Assembly: GCA_963746325.1 (NCBI GenBank)
Contig: CAVVBC010000035.1
Location: 1-64,000, forward strand
DNA length: 64,000 nt
Reading direction: 5' to 3'
Source of the DNA: RPQJ01 sp963746325
GTDB lineage: Bacteria; Pseudomonadota; Gammaproteobacteria; Steroidobacterales; Steroidobacteraceae
The translations under genes and the position numbers were made by a program. Of the stretch, positions 25,112 to 33,183 are shown one piece after another; position 1 is the stretch's first letter, and each line of letters starts with the position of its first letter. The notes below the pieces were generated by a model, which saw nothing but the letters and a program-made list of their open reading frames with translations, was not told the DNA's origin and ran no database searches.

Positions 25112-25540
25112 TCAGATGTCGAGCGGCTTCGGCTGCTGGGCGGCGTGCGAGTGCTTCTCGCCCGTGACCACGTGCAGCTTCTTGAACATGGCGCGGCCCA
25201 GCGGATTCTTGGGCAGCATGCCCTTGACCGCGAGTTCGATCACGCGCTCGGGATGCTGCTCGAGCATCTTGTCGAGCGTGCGGCTCTTGATGCCGCCGAT
25301 CGCGCCGGTGTGCCAGTAGTACACCTTGTCGGTGAGCTTGTTGCCGGTCACGGCGATCTTCTCGGCGTTGATCACGATGATGTGATCGCCGGTGTCGACG
25401 TGCGGCGTGTACTGCGGCTTGTGCTTGCCGCGGAGACGGAAGGCGAGCTGAGTGGCGAGGCGGCCGAGCGTTTTACCGCTCGCATCCACCACAAACCAGT
25501 CGCGCCGCACCTTCTCGGGGTGTGCAAAAACGGTGGTCAT
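25112..25540 (-). CDS. rplM: 50S ribosomal protein L13
   Basis: A 142-residue L13 protein. ATG 25540 gives the normal length and start (MTTVFAHPEKVRRDWFVVDA). Conserved elements include GRLATQLAFRLRGKHKPQYT, DTGDHIIVINAEKIAVTGNK, and GMLPKNPLGRAMFKKLHVV. First gene of the L13-S9 pair. L13 in related bacteria binds its own mRNA leader; the 140-base leader here could serve that, but no structure was verified. Confidence 0.98.
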   Translation of the reverse strand: MTTVFAHPEKVRRDWFVVDASGKTLGRLATQLAFRLRGKHKPQYTPHVDTGDHIIVINAEKIAVTGNKLTDKVYYWHTGAIGGIKSRTLDKMLEQHPERVIELAVKGMLPKNPLGRAMFKKLHVVTGEKHSHAAQQPKPLDI

Positions 25541-25675
25541 CGGAAAGGCTCCAGGCCCTGTCTGCCATGCAGAGAGCCGCGAATTGTATCCGAGCGTTTC
25601 GCTCAATGCAAAAGATCGGGTGCAGGGGTCGCAACCCGATCGGTTCTGCCCGTCGGTACGGGGGCCGCACACCCC

Positions 25676-25681
25676 TATAAT
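25676..25681 (+). promoter_or_regulatory. Consensus -10 box just upstream of coq7
   Basis: A perfect TATAAT ends 11 bases before the coq7 ATG. No good -35 box is seen at 16-18 bases. If used, transcription would start about five bases before the ATG or at it, leaving no room for a ribosome binding site. On the other strand the same bases read ATTATA and could contribute to the rplM promoter. Confidence 0.45.
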
Positions 25682-25692
25682 ATCGGTCTGAC

Positions 25693-26370
25693 ATGGCACC
25701 CGTACCTAAGACCCCCACCCGCGAAATCGCCTCCCTCCGGCGCCTGAGCCTGACCGACCGGCTGGTCCAGGAGATCGACCGTGGCCTGCGCACGGTGGCT
25801 GCCGCGAACGTGGCGGGCCGGCCTTTTCCGGGCCAGGACGCCGCTGAAACCGTGCATGACCGGGCGGCCCGCAAGCACGCGGCAGCCCTGATGCGGGTCA
25901 ACCACGCCGGGGAAATCGCGGCCCAGGCCCTCTATCACGGGCAGGCCCTGACCGCCCGGAACCCGGCGGTCCGCGACCAGTTGCTGGCCGCCGCCCGGGA
26001 GGAAACCGACCATCTCGCCTGGTGCGAGCGCAGGGTGCGCGAGCTCGACAGCCGCACCAGCCTGCTCGCCCCGGTCTGGTACGCGGGTTCGTTTGCAATC
26101 GGCGCTCTGGCCGGACTCACGGGCGACCGCACCAGCCTGGGTTTCGTGGAAGAAACCGAGAAACAGGTGGTCGAACACCTGGAATCGCACATGCACGAGC
26201 TGCCGCCCGACGACGAGCGATCGCGGCGGACGGTAGCGCAGATGAAGGCCGACGAGGATCGTCACGCCGAGGACGCCCGCAACAACGGCGCGCTCGGCTT
26301 GCCACGGCCCGTACGGGCCCTGATGCGCCGGACGGCGGGCATCATGACCCGTACCGCCTACCGCCTCTGA
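25693..26370 (+). CDS. coq7: 2-polyprenyl-3-methyl-6-methoxy-1,4-benzoquinone monooxygenase
   Basis: Di-iron hydroxylase of ubiquinone synthesis, 225 residues, bound peripherally to the inner membrane. Iron-ligand motifs of the ferritin-like fold are visible: MRVNHAGEIAAQALY (Glu and the NHAGE signature), REETDHLAWCE (ExxH), EETEKQVVEHLE, and KADEDRHAEDA (ExxH). It is divergent from rplM. The start follows a TATAAT by 11 bases, which suggests a leaderless or very short-leader mRNA. Presence of Coq7 indicates aerobic ubiquinone-8-type respiration. Confidence 0.96.
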   Translation: MAPVPKTPTREIASLRRLSLTDRLVQEIDRGLRTVAAANVAGRPFPGQDAAETVHDRAARKHAAALMRVNHAGEIAAQALYHGQALTARNPAVRDQLLAAAREETDHLAWCERRVRELDSRTSLLAPVWYAGSFAIGALAGLTGDRTSLGFVEETEKQVVEHLESHMHELPPDDERSRRTVAQMKADEDRHAEDARNNGALGLPRPVRALMRRTAGIMTRTAYRL

Positions 26371-26458
26371 TGCCAGAAACTTGCGGCGCGGCGCGGCTTT
26401 AGGCTAAAAGCTTTGCAGCGTTTTGACATAAACACGCGCATATACACAGGAAGGGAGC

Positions 26459-27208
26459 ATGGAAACCGGCGGTAGACCCCTGAGCGACATTCCCGCGATC
26501 AATCGCTTCCTTAGCTATTGCCGTATCCGGGCCGTACCGTCCAAGACGGTGCTCATCCACGCGGGCGACGTGCCCGACGTCCTCTACTACGTCATCAAGG
26601 GCTCGGTCGAAGTCCTGATCGAGGACGAGGAAGGCAACGAAATGGTGCTGGCCTACCTGAACAAGGGCCAGTTCTTCGGCGAAATGGGCCTGTTCAACGA
26701 GCAGCCCGCGCGCAGCGCCTGGGTGCGCACGCGCTCGCAGTGCGAACTCGCCGAGATGACCTATCCGCGCTTCCGGCAGATCGCTGCCGAAAGCCCCACG
26801 CTGCTGTTCGAGCTGGCCACGCAGCTCGCAAGCCGCCTGGACCGCACCAACAAGAAGCTCGGCGACCTCGCCTTCGTCGACGTCACGGGCCGCGTCGCGC
26901 ACGCGATCATGGACCTGTGCAACGAGCCGGACGCGATGACGCACCCGGAAGGCACGCAGATCAAGGTCAGCCGGCAGGAACTGTCGCGACTCGTCGGCTG
27001 CTCGCGCGAAATGGCGGGCCGCGTGCTCAAGGTGCTCGAAGAGCAGGGCCTGCTCACCGCGCGCGGCAAGACGATGGTCGTGTACGGCGTGCGCCCGCGC
27101 CTGAAGGGCAAGGCCGCTGCGATGTCGCTGGCGGCGGCGGGTACCGGTGCGTCCGGCCTCGCGCTGCGCGGCAAGAAGGCCACGACGGCGCCGGACGACG
27201 AGAGATGA
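26459..27208 (+). CDS. crp: Crp/Vfr-type global transcription regulator
   Basis: A 249-residue regulator. The cyclic-nucleotide-binding domain spans about residues 15-125 (KGQFFGEMGLFNEQPARSAW), the dimer helix is RTNKKLGDLAFVDVTGRVAH, and the helix-turn-helix is VSRQELSRLVGCSREMAGRV with the Arg-Glu-Arg DNA contacts of Crp. At the two cAMP-contact residues of the C-helix it has Thr-Asn where E. coli has Thr-Ser. An unusual 35-residue Ala/Gly/Lys-rich tail follows the HTH. A strong Shine-Dalgarno (AGGAAGGGAG) lies just upstream. Confidence 0.93.
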   Translation: METGGRPLSDIPAINRFLSYCRIRAVPSKTVLIHAGDVPDVLYYVIKGSVEVLIEDEEGNEMVLAYLNKGQFFGEMGLFNEQPARSAWVRTRSQCELAEMTYPRFRQIAAESPTLLFELATQLASRLDRTNKKLGDLAFVDVTGRVAHAIMDLCNEPDAMTHPEGTQIKVSRQELSRLVGCSREMAGRVLKVLEEQGLLTARGKTMVVYGVRPRLKGKAAAMSLAAAGTGASGLALRGKKATTAPDDER

Positions 27209-27240
27209 TGAGGACGAGGACGACGAGGATTGAGGTTTTC

Positions 27241-27338
27241 ACCTCTCCCACGTCAGTGGGAGAGGTCGGCCGCAAGGCCGGGTGAGGGTATCGGAACAGG
27301 ACCCTCACCCTGACCCTCTCCCGCTGCGCGGGAGAGGG
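27241..27338. repeat. Composite palindromic repeat between crp and rpe
   Basis: Three stems in tandem: ACCTCTCCCAC/GTGGGAGAGGT (27241-27266), GGTGAGGGT paired with ACCCTCACC, and CCCTCTCCCGC/GCGGGAGAGGG (27314-27338), with GGCCGCAAGGCC between the first two. The genes on each side converge here, so it can stop transcription from both. A single-hairpin relative sits at 33155. Confidence 0.75.
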
Positions 27339-27355
27339 AACAACGGTTCACACGC

Positions 27356-28052
27356 CTACTTCTTCGCGGCAATGCGCTCCCGCATCGCCGCGATCGTCGC
27401 CTGGTAATCCTTCGCGTTGAAGATCGCCGAGCCTGCGACGAACGTGTCCGCGCCCGCCGCCGCCACGGCCCCGATGTTGTCGACCTTGATGCCGCCATCC
27501 ACCTCGAGCCGGATCGTCGCGGCCGCTGCGATCGATGATCGCGCGCGCCTGCGCGATCTTCGGCAGCGTCGACGGAATGAACGACTGCCCGCCGAAGCCG
27601 GGGTTCACCGACATCAGCAGCACCATGTCGACCTTGTCGAGCACGTGATCGAGGTAGTGCAGCGGCGTGGCCGGATTGAACACCAGGCCCGACTTGCAGC
27701 CACATTCGCGGATCAGCCCGAGCGTGCGGTCGATGTGCTCGCTGGCTTCGGGATGGAACGTGATGTAGCTCGCGCCGGCCTTGGCGAAGTCCGGGATGAT
27801 GCGATCGACCGGCTTCACCATCAGGTGCACGTCGATCGGCGCCGTGATGCCGTGCTTGCGCAACGCTTCGCACACCAGCGGCCCGATCGTCAGGTTGGGC
27901 ACGTAGTGGTTGTCCATGACGTCGAAATGAACGACGTCGGCACCGGCCGCAAGCACGTTGCGCACTTCCTCGCCGAGCCGCGCGAAATCCGCGGACAGGA
28001 TCGACGGTGCAATCCATGGAGCGAGCTGCTTGGTAGCTGTTGTCGTCGTCAT
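27356..28052 (-). CDS. rpe: Ribulose-phosphate 3-epimerase (one frameshift)
   Basis: TIM-barrel metalloenzyme of the pentose phosphate pathway interconverting ribulose-5- and xylulose-5-phosphate; about 231 residues when reconstructed. Visible motifs are IAPSILSADFARLGEEV, VHFDVMDNHYVPNLTIGP with the metal ligands His and Asp, IDVHLMVKPVDRII, and LMSVNPGFGGQSFIP. The frame shifts near 27530; the following frame carries EVDGGIKVDNIGAVAAAGAD, the phosphate-binding end. ATG 28052 gives the normal start. The indel is most likely a sequence error, since rpe is normally needed. Confidence 0.93.
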
Positions 28053-28060
28053 GTGGGTCC

Positions 28061-28912
28061 TCACTTGATGCCGCGATGATTCTTCACGAGGTCGTACGCT
28101 TCCAGGATGCGCTGCGTGCGCTCGTGCGCCGCCGCGATCATCGATTCGGGCAGGCCCTGCGCCACCAGCTTGTCCGGATGATTCTGGCTCATGAGCCTGC
28201 GGAAAGCCTTGGTGACGGCCGCGTCCGGGGCGCTGGCAGGCACGCCGAGCACCTCGTAGGCATCGGCCAGGCGCGCGCCGGACTGCTGAGCGGAGCCTGC
28301 GCCCGGCGAGGACGACCTTCCACCCGCACCGGAACCGTAGCTGCCGGCGTGCATGCGCAACATTGCCTCGAGCGACGCGAATTCCAGGGGCGAGACACCC
28401 AGTGCCCGGCAAATGCGCTGCAGCACGACGCGCGGACGGTCACCGAGCCCGTTGCCCTGGATTGCGGCCTCGAGCTGGATCTGCACGAACAATCGGTAGA
28501 GGTCGGGCTGGTTGCCGGCGAGCTGGCGCAGGTTGGCAAGCGTGTCCTCGAGCGGGAAATCAGCCTGCTTTCCGGCCGTGAACAGCTCGATGGCGCGGAG
28601 CCGATCGGCTTCGGCCAGCGAGAAGCGCCGCATGGCCTCCCGGGCGGCGTCGATCTCGAGCTCGGTGACGCGACCGTCGCTCTTGGCCACGTGGCCCATG
28701 GCCTGGAACGTGGCCTCGAAAAAGGCGCGCCGCAAAGTGGACGTATCACCGCGCGGGAGCCTGCCGGTGCCGTTGCGCCGCCCCAGCGCACGCGTGCCGG
28801 CGACGTCGAACTGATGGCCCAGCACCAGGCCGACGATGGCGCCAAGCAATCCCCGGCCGATGACGAAGCCCAGGATCGCGCCGATGATCTTGCCGTACCA
28901 GCCTTGAAGCAT
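28061..28912 (-). CDS. djlA: Co-chaperone DjlA
   Basis: A 283-residue membrane-anchored DnaJ-like protein. It has an N-terminal glycine-rich transmembrane helix (GKIIGAILGFVIGRGLLGAI), a TerB-like central domain (GHVAKSDGRVTELEIDAARE), and a C-terminal J domain from about residue 215 (YEVLGVPASAPDAAVTKAFR) with the HPD motif in NHPDKL. It activates DnaK ATPase at the inner membrane. It is eight bases upstream of rpe on the same strand. Confidence 0.93.
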   Translation of the reverse strand: MLQGWYGKIIGAILGFVIGRGLLGAIVGLVLGHQFDVAGTRALGRRNGTGRLPRGDTSTLRRAFFEATFQAMGHVAKSDGRVTELEIDAAREAMRRFSLAEADRLRAIELFTAGKQADFPLEDTLANLRQLAGNQPDLYRLFVQIQLEAAIQGNGLGDRPRVVLQRICRALGVSPLEFASLEAMLRMHAGSYGSGAGGRSSSPGAGSAQQSGARLADAYEVLGVPASAPDAAVTKAFRRLMSQNHPDKLVAQGLPESMIAAAHERTQRILEAYDLVKNHRGIK

Positions 28913-29024
28913 GTGCGCCGGGGCCGTGCCCCTTCCCGGGAGTCGTTACAATGGGTGACCGGCCCGGGCCTTGCGTCCGCTGGGCCGGCGAACGCGGCAT
29001 CTTAACAGCACCGGCGGCCACCCT

Positions 29025-29966
29025 ATGTCCACGCCCACCCCTGCAGCGATCCCTTCAGGCAGCTCGCCGCCCATGCACGAATCGAACCTGCACGGGCTCG
29101 AGCGCATTCATCAGGGCAAGGTGCGCGACATCTACGCCATCCCCGGCGACGACCGGCACATGCTCATCGTGACCACCGACCGCCTGAGCGCGTTCGACGT
29201 CGTCCTGCCGGATCCCATTCCGGGCAAGGGTCGCGTCCTGACCAGCATCTCCAATTTCTGGTTTGCCCGCACGGGCCACATCGTGCCCAACCACCTGGCC
29301 GATCCGGCGCGCGGCAACCTGGCGCAGGTCGTGCCGGACGCGGGCGACCGCGCCCGCCTCGCCGATCGCGCGATCGTGGTGCGCAAGCTCAAAGCGTTGC
29401 CGGTCGAAGCGGTGGTGCGCGGCTACCTGATCGGGTCGGGCTGGAAGGACTACCAGCGCACCGGCGAAATCTGCGGCATCAAGCTGCCGGCCGGCCTGCG
29501 CATGGCGGATCGTTTGCCGCAACCCATCTTTACTCCGTCGACCAAGGCGCCGAAGGGCCAGCACGACGAAAACGTGGGCTTCGACGAGATCGCAAAGGTG
29601 ATCGGCGCGGATCGTGCCACGCAGGTGCGCGACACCGCGATCGCGCTGTATAAGTTCGCCGCGGCGCACGCGCTGACGCGCGGCATCATCATCGCCGACA
29701 CGAAGTTCGAGTTCGGCATCGACGAAGAGAACGGCGGTCGCCTGACGCTGATCGACGAGGCGCTCACGCCCGACTCGTCGCGCTTCTGGCCGATGGACAC
29801 CTACGCGCCGGGCACCAGCCCGCCGTCGTTCGACAAGCAGTTCGTGCGGGACTACCTCGAGACGCTGGACTGGAACAAGACTGCGCCGGGCCCGCAGCTG
29901 CCGGACGCGGTAATCCGGCACACCAGCGAGAAATACGAGGAAGCGCTGCGACGCCTCACGGCCTGA
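29025..29966 (+). CDS. purC: SAICAR synthase
   Basis: Phosphoribosylaminoimidazole-succinocarboxamide synthase, 313 residues, ATP-dependent addition of aspartate to CAIR. Motifs are HQGKVRDIYAIPGDDRHMLI (nucleotide-binding start), TTDRLSAFDVVLPDPIPGKG, and IADTKFEFGIDEENGGRLTL followed by DEALTPDSSRFWP. Length fits the longer bacterial/yeast-type form. ATG 29025 was chosen because upstream residues are not family-like. Confidence 0.96.
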   Translation: MSTPTPAAIPSGSSPPMHESNLHGLERIHQGKVRDIYAIPGDDRHMLIVTTDRLSAFDVVLPDPIPGKGRVLTSISNFWFARTGHIVPNHLADPARGNLAQVVPDAGDRARLADRAIVVRKLKALPVEAVVRGYLIGSGWKDYQRTGEICGIKLPAGLRMADRLPQPIFTPSTKAPKGQHDENVGFDEIAKVIGADRATQVRDTAIALYKFAAAHALTRGIIIADTKFEFGIDEENGGRLTLIDEALTPDSSRFWPMDTYAPGTSPPSFDKQFVRDYLETLDWNKTAPGPQLPDAVIRHTSEKYEEALRRLTA

Positions 29967-30009
29967 CGTCATTCGGCTGGGGGCGTCGCGGTGAATGCGC
30001 GGATGTTTC

Positions 30010-30293
30010 AGCTGCGCAATCGGCCGAGGCTTCCGGCAGCGGCCGCTCCGGTCTTTTCCCGCGCGATTTGTCGAGCGCCGCAGCTCGAGCGTCAGGTGCG
30101 CGGCGAACTCGAACTTTCAGTCCTGTGTGCACCCAGCTCGTCGCGCGCCCGCTCGAGCAAGGATCGCCGAGCATCGTGCGGTTCCTCCGCACGATGCTCG
30201 AAGCGCGCGAGACCATGAGCGCGGGGAAAGACCGGAGCGGCCGCTGCAGGAAGCTACCGCTGCCTGTCGCGCACCGGCGAGCGACGCGCAGCT
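30010..30293. repeat. Large nested palindrome between purC and the cobalamin-binding gene
   Basis: The 327-bp gap has no credible gene. It contains an outer pair AGCTGCGC/GCGCAGCT (30010-30017, 30286-30293), a 36-bp arm pair with two mismatches (30029-30064 and 30219-30254, containing GCAGCGGCCGCTCCGGTC), and an inner perfect 14-bp hairpin (30168-30181 and 30187-30200, loop TTCCT). The flanking genes converge, so it may act as a terminator, but it is far larger than needed for that. Confidence 0.7.
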
Positions 30294-30294
30294 C

Positions 30295-31149
30295 TCAGCC
30301 GTAGCGCGCAACCCACTCCGCGATCACGCGGTGAATCTCGCGCACGCCGTCCGTGAGCGCGGCCGGCCCCGGCTGCAGGATGATCGACGACTTCACTTCA
30401 TGCAGCTCACGATCGCGCACGGCGGGCACGTCCTGCCAGCCCGGCCGCGCAGCCACGTTGCGCGCAGAGAACTTCTTGCCGCACCACGAACCGAAGATGA
30501 TGTCGGGTGCACGGCGTACCGCATCGAGCGGGTCGGCGATGATGCGGTCCTTGCCCAGGCCGCATCGCGCGAGCTCCGGAAACACGTCGTCGCCGCCGGC
30601 GATGCCGACGAGCTCGGAAACCCAGCGGATGCAGGAGATCTGGGGCTCGTCCCACTCCTCGAAGTAGACCCGTGGCCGGCGCGGAAATGTCGCGGCTGTC
30701 GCGCGGATCGAGTCCAGCCCCTGCTCCAGCTCGGTCGCCAGCGCCGAAGCCCTGGTCTCACAGCCGATCAGGCCGCCCAGCATGCGGATCACGCGCAGGA
30801 TTTCGGTGACACTGCGCTGGTTGAACACGTGCACTTCGATGCCGTGCCTTATCAACTCCGAGGCGATGTCTGCCTGCAGGTCCGAGAAGCCCAGCACGAG
30901 ATCGGGTTCGAGGGCGAGGATCTTGCCGATTCTGGCGCTGGTGAAGGCCGAGACTTTCGGCTTCTCCTTGCGCGCACGGGGCGGACGCACGGTAAAGCCC
31001 GAGATGCCAACGATCCGGTCCTCTTCTCCCAGCAGGTACAACGTTTCGGTCGTTTCCTCGGTGAGGCAGACGATCCGCGTGGGATAGCGCGCTGCTGCGG
31101 CCGGCGGAAGATTCGTCACGAGCGATTGGCCTCGGTTGCCATGGGGCAT
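30295..31149 (-). CDS. Cobalamin-binding protein, BtuF-like
   Basis: A 284-residue periplasmic-binding-protein-fold protein (TroA/BtuF class III). Motifs: YPTRIVCLTEETTETLYLLG, RIGKILALEPDLVLGFSDLQ, RPRVYFEEWDEPQISC, and WVSELVGIAGGDDVFPEL. ATG 31149 was chosen; no signal peptide is visible, as in many proteobacterial members annotated as cobalamin-binding. No BtuCD genes are nearby. Vitamin B12 as ligand is inferred from the family. Confidence 0.8.
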   Translation of the reverse strand: MPHGNRGQSLVTNLPPAAAARYPTRIVCLTEETTETLYLLGEEDRIVGISGFTVRPPRARKEKPKVSAFTSARIGKILALEPDLVLGFSDLQADIASELIRHGIEVHVFNQRSVTEILRVIRMLGGLIGCETRASALATELEQGLDSIRATAATFPRRPRVYFEEWDEPQISCIRWVSELVGIAGGDDVFPELARCGLGKDRIIADPLDAVRRAPDIIFGSWCGKKFSARNVAARPGWQDVPAVRDRELHEVKSSIILQPGPAALTDGVREIHRVIAEWVARYG

Positions 31150-31196
31150 GCAGGATTCTAGCGGCTCGGGCCCTGTGCAGCGGAAGGGATCCGCGC

Positions 31197-32615
31197 TTGC
31201 CTGCCGCGACGCGCCATGCAAGTCTGTTCGTGCACATCCCGCGACTGGATCCGCTTTTGCCCGCCCCCAACCTGCTTAGCAAGCTCCGGCTCCGCTTCGA
31301 GTACTGGCTGTTCGACCTGCCGGAAGAAGTCGACAGCAGCCGTACGCTTTCGCTGCTGGTGGGGCCGTTGCGCTATGCGTATGCGCTCGTGCGCGACTTC
31401 GTCCGCGGCGACCTCGGGCTGCGTGCGATGGGGCTGGTCTATACGTCGCTCTTTGCCATCGTGCCGGTCGTCGCCGTGTCGTTCTCGGTGCTGAAGGCGT
31501 TCGGCTACCACCGCGAACTGGAACCCGTGCTGTTCGAGTTCCTGCGGCCGCTGGGGCCCAAGGGCTACGAGCTCACGGCAAAGATCATGCAGTTCGTCGA
31601 GAACGCGCAGACGACGGTGCTAGGCACCGTGGGCGTCGTGATCCTGCTCTACACCGTCATGGTCATGATCCAGAAGGTGGAGGACGCGCTCAATTTCACC
31701 TGGCACGTCGAGCGCCCGCGCAGCCTGGCGAAGCGCGTCAGCGAATACCTGATCGTCATGCTGATCGGACCAGTCGTGATCGTGGCGTCGATGGTGCTGA
31801 TGACACGGATCGAGGCCAGCGACGTGATGGCGCGGCTGTCGGGTTTTGCCGCCAACGCCACCGGTGAGGCGGGCCTGCGCGCGCACTTCGCCCCCTACGT
31901 GATGGTGATCGGGCTGTTCTGGTTCGTGTATTACTACATGCCGAACACTCGCGTGCGCTTGCAGTCGGCATTCATCGGCGCGCTCTTCGGTGGCGCAGCG
32001 TGGGTGGCGCTCGGTGCCGTGTTCACGCGGATCGCCGTGTACTCCACCCAGACTGCGGTGATCTATGCGGGCTTCGCCATCGTGCTGCTGTTCCTGGTCT
32101 GGTTGCACGTGAGCTGGCTGATCATGCTGCTCGGGGCGCAGCTGTCGTTCTACATGCAGCACCCCGAGCACCTGCGCAGCGGGCACGGGCCGATCCCGAC
32201 GACCAGCGTGCTGCGCGAACGCATCGCGCTCGGGGCCATGTACCTGCTCGGCCAGCGCTTTTTGCAGGGGGGCGAACGCTGGAAGGTTTCCGATCTTGCG
32301 GATCACATGGACGTGCCGGCGTCCGTCGTGGATGGCGCGCTGCGCCTGCTCGAGGACCGGGGACTGGTACTCACCGCCGAAGACGACACGGTCGCGCCAG
32401 CCCGGGACCTTGCGAGTATTACCCTGGCCGAAATTCTCGATGCCGTCCGCCACGAGCTGCCGGACCCGCGCCGTCCCGACCCGAAGTCGCCGCCACCTGC
32501 CGAAAAGGCTGCGCGCATCGCCGACGAGGCCATGCGCGCCAGCATGTCCCAGACGACGCTGCGCGACCTGTTGCAAGACCCGGATCCCCCGCGCGCCGGC
32601 GCCGGGCCGGGTTAG
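31197..32615 (+). CDS. YihY/BrkB family membrane protein with winged-helix tail
   Basis: About 472 residues, with six helices typical of YihY (once called RNase BN, now considered unrelated). Motifs are LGLRAMGLVYTSLFAIVPVV, FNFTWHV-like VEDALNFTWHVERPRSLAKR, and YYYMPNTRVRLQSAFIGALF. Residues about 345-405 form a winged-helix-like domain (WKVSDLADHMDVPASVVDGA). The frame opens at TTG 31197; GTG 31230 is an alternative start. Role is unknown; some relatives affect envelope integrity. Confidence 0.88.
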   Translation: MPAATRHASLFVHIPRLDPLLPAPNLLSKLRLRFEYWLFDLPEEVDSSRTLSLLVGPLRYAYALVRDFVRGDLGLRAMGLVYTSLFAIVPVVAVSFSVLKAFGYHRELEPVLFEFLRPLGPKGYELTAKIMQFVENAQTTVLGTVGVVILLYTVMVMIQKVEDALNFTWHVERPRSLAKRVSEYLIVMLIGPVVIVASMVLMTRIEASDVMARLSGFAANATGEAGLRAHFAPYVMVIGLFWFVYYYMPNTRVRLQSAFIGALFGGAAWVALGAVFTRIAVYSTQTAVIYAGFAIVLLFLVWLHVSWLIMLLGAQLSFYMQHPEHLRSGHGPIPTTSVLRERIALGAMYLLGQRFLQGGERWKVSDLADHMDVPASVVDGALRLLEDRGLVLTAEDDTVAPARDLASITLAEILDAVRHELPDPRRPDPKSPPPAEKAARIADEAMRASMSQTTLRDLLQDPDPPRAGAGPG

Positions 32616-32642
32616 ACTCGCGCACTTTCAACGGAGCACTCC

Positions 32643-33149
32643 ATGCAGATCTCGATGTACCGCGCCACGGTTCCCGTCTTTGCCCGCGCCCTGCGCAACC
32701 TGATCGCCGTCCTGCAGAAGGGCGAGGCCAGCGCGACTGCGCGCAAGATCGACCCCGCCGTGATCCTCAGCTACCGGCTGGCGCCGGACATGTTCCCGTT
32801 GACCCGGCAGGTGCAGATCGCGACCGACATGGCGAAGGGCTGCGTGTCGCGCCTCGCCGGCGTCGAGATTCCTGCGTACGAGGACAAGGAAGCGACGTTT
32901 GGTGAGCTGGTCGCACGGCTCGAGAAGTGCATCACGTACCTCGAGAGCTTCAAGCCGGAGCAGATCGACGGCACCGAGGACAAGGTCATCACGCTGAAGC
33001 GCCCGACGGGCGACGTGAGCTACCCGGGCCTGCAGTACGCGCTCGAGTACGTGACGCCGAACGTGTATTTCCATTGCACGTCGGCCTACGCGATCCTGCG
33101 TCATTGCGGCGTCGATGTCGGCAAGAAGGACTTTATCGGGCCGCTGTGA
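32643..33149 (+). CDS. DUF1993 protein
   Basis: A 168-residue soluble protein with the family pattern MYRATVPVFARALRNLIAVL, then YRLAPDMFPLTRQVQIATDM and a C-terminal NVYFHCTSAYAILRHCGVDV. DUF1993 belongs to the DinB-like four-helix group; function is unknown. It starts 27 bases after the YihY gene and may be co-transcribed. Confidence 0.9.
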   Translation: MQISMYRATVPVFARALRNLIAVLQKGEASATARKIDPAVILSYRLAPDMFPLTRQVQIATDMAKGCVSRLAGVEIPAYEDKEATFGELVARLEKCITYLESFKPEQIDGTEDKVITLKRPTGDVSYPGLQYALEYVTPNVYFHCTSAYAILRHCGVDVGKKDFIGPL

Positions 33150-33154
33150 CGGCC

Positions 33155-33179
33155 ACCCCTCCCGCTGCGCGGGAGAGGT
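33155..33179. terminator. Hairpin between convergent DUF1993 and pmbA genes
   Basis: Arms ACCCCTCCCGC and GCGGGAGAGGT with loop TGC, one mismatch. It fills the 34-bp gap between two convergent stop codons and closely matches the last stem of the repeat at 27314-27338. No U tract follows, so the terminator role is inferred. Confidence 0.55.
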
Positions 33180-33183
33180 GCAA

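Noticed and set aside
26423..26451. TTGACA at 26423 as a crp promoter -35 box
   Set aside because: The only TATA-like hexamer downstream (TATACA at 26441) is 12 bases away, too short for a sigma-70 promoter, and overlaps the ribosome-site region.
29991..30294. Short frames in the purC to cobalamin-binding gap
   Set aside because: They lie within the nested palindrome, have no family-like sequence, and no frame stands out by codon use.
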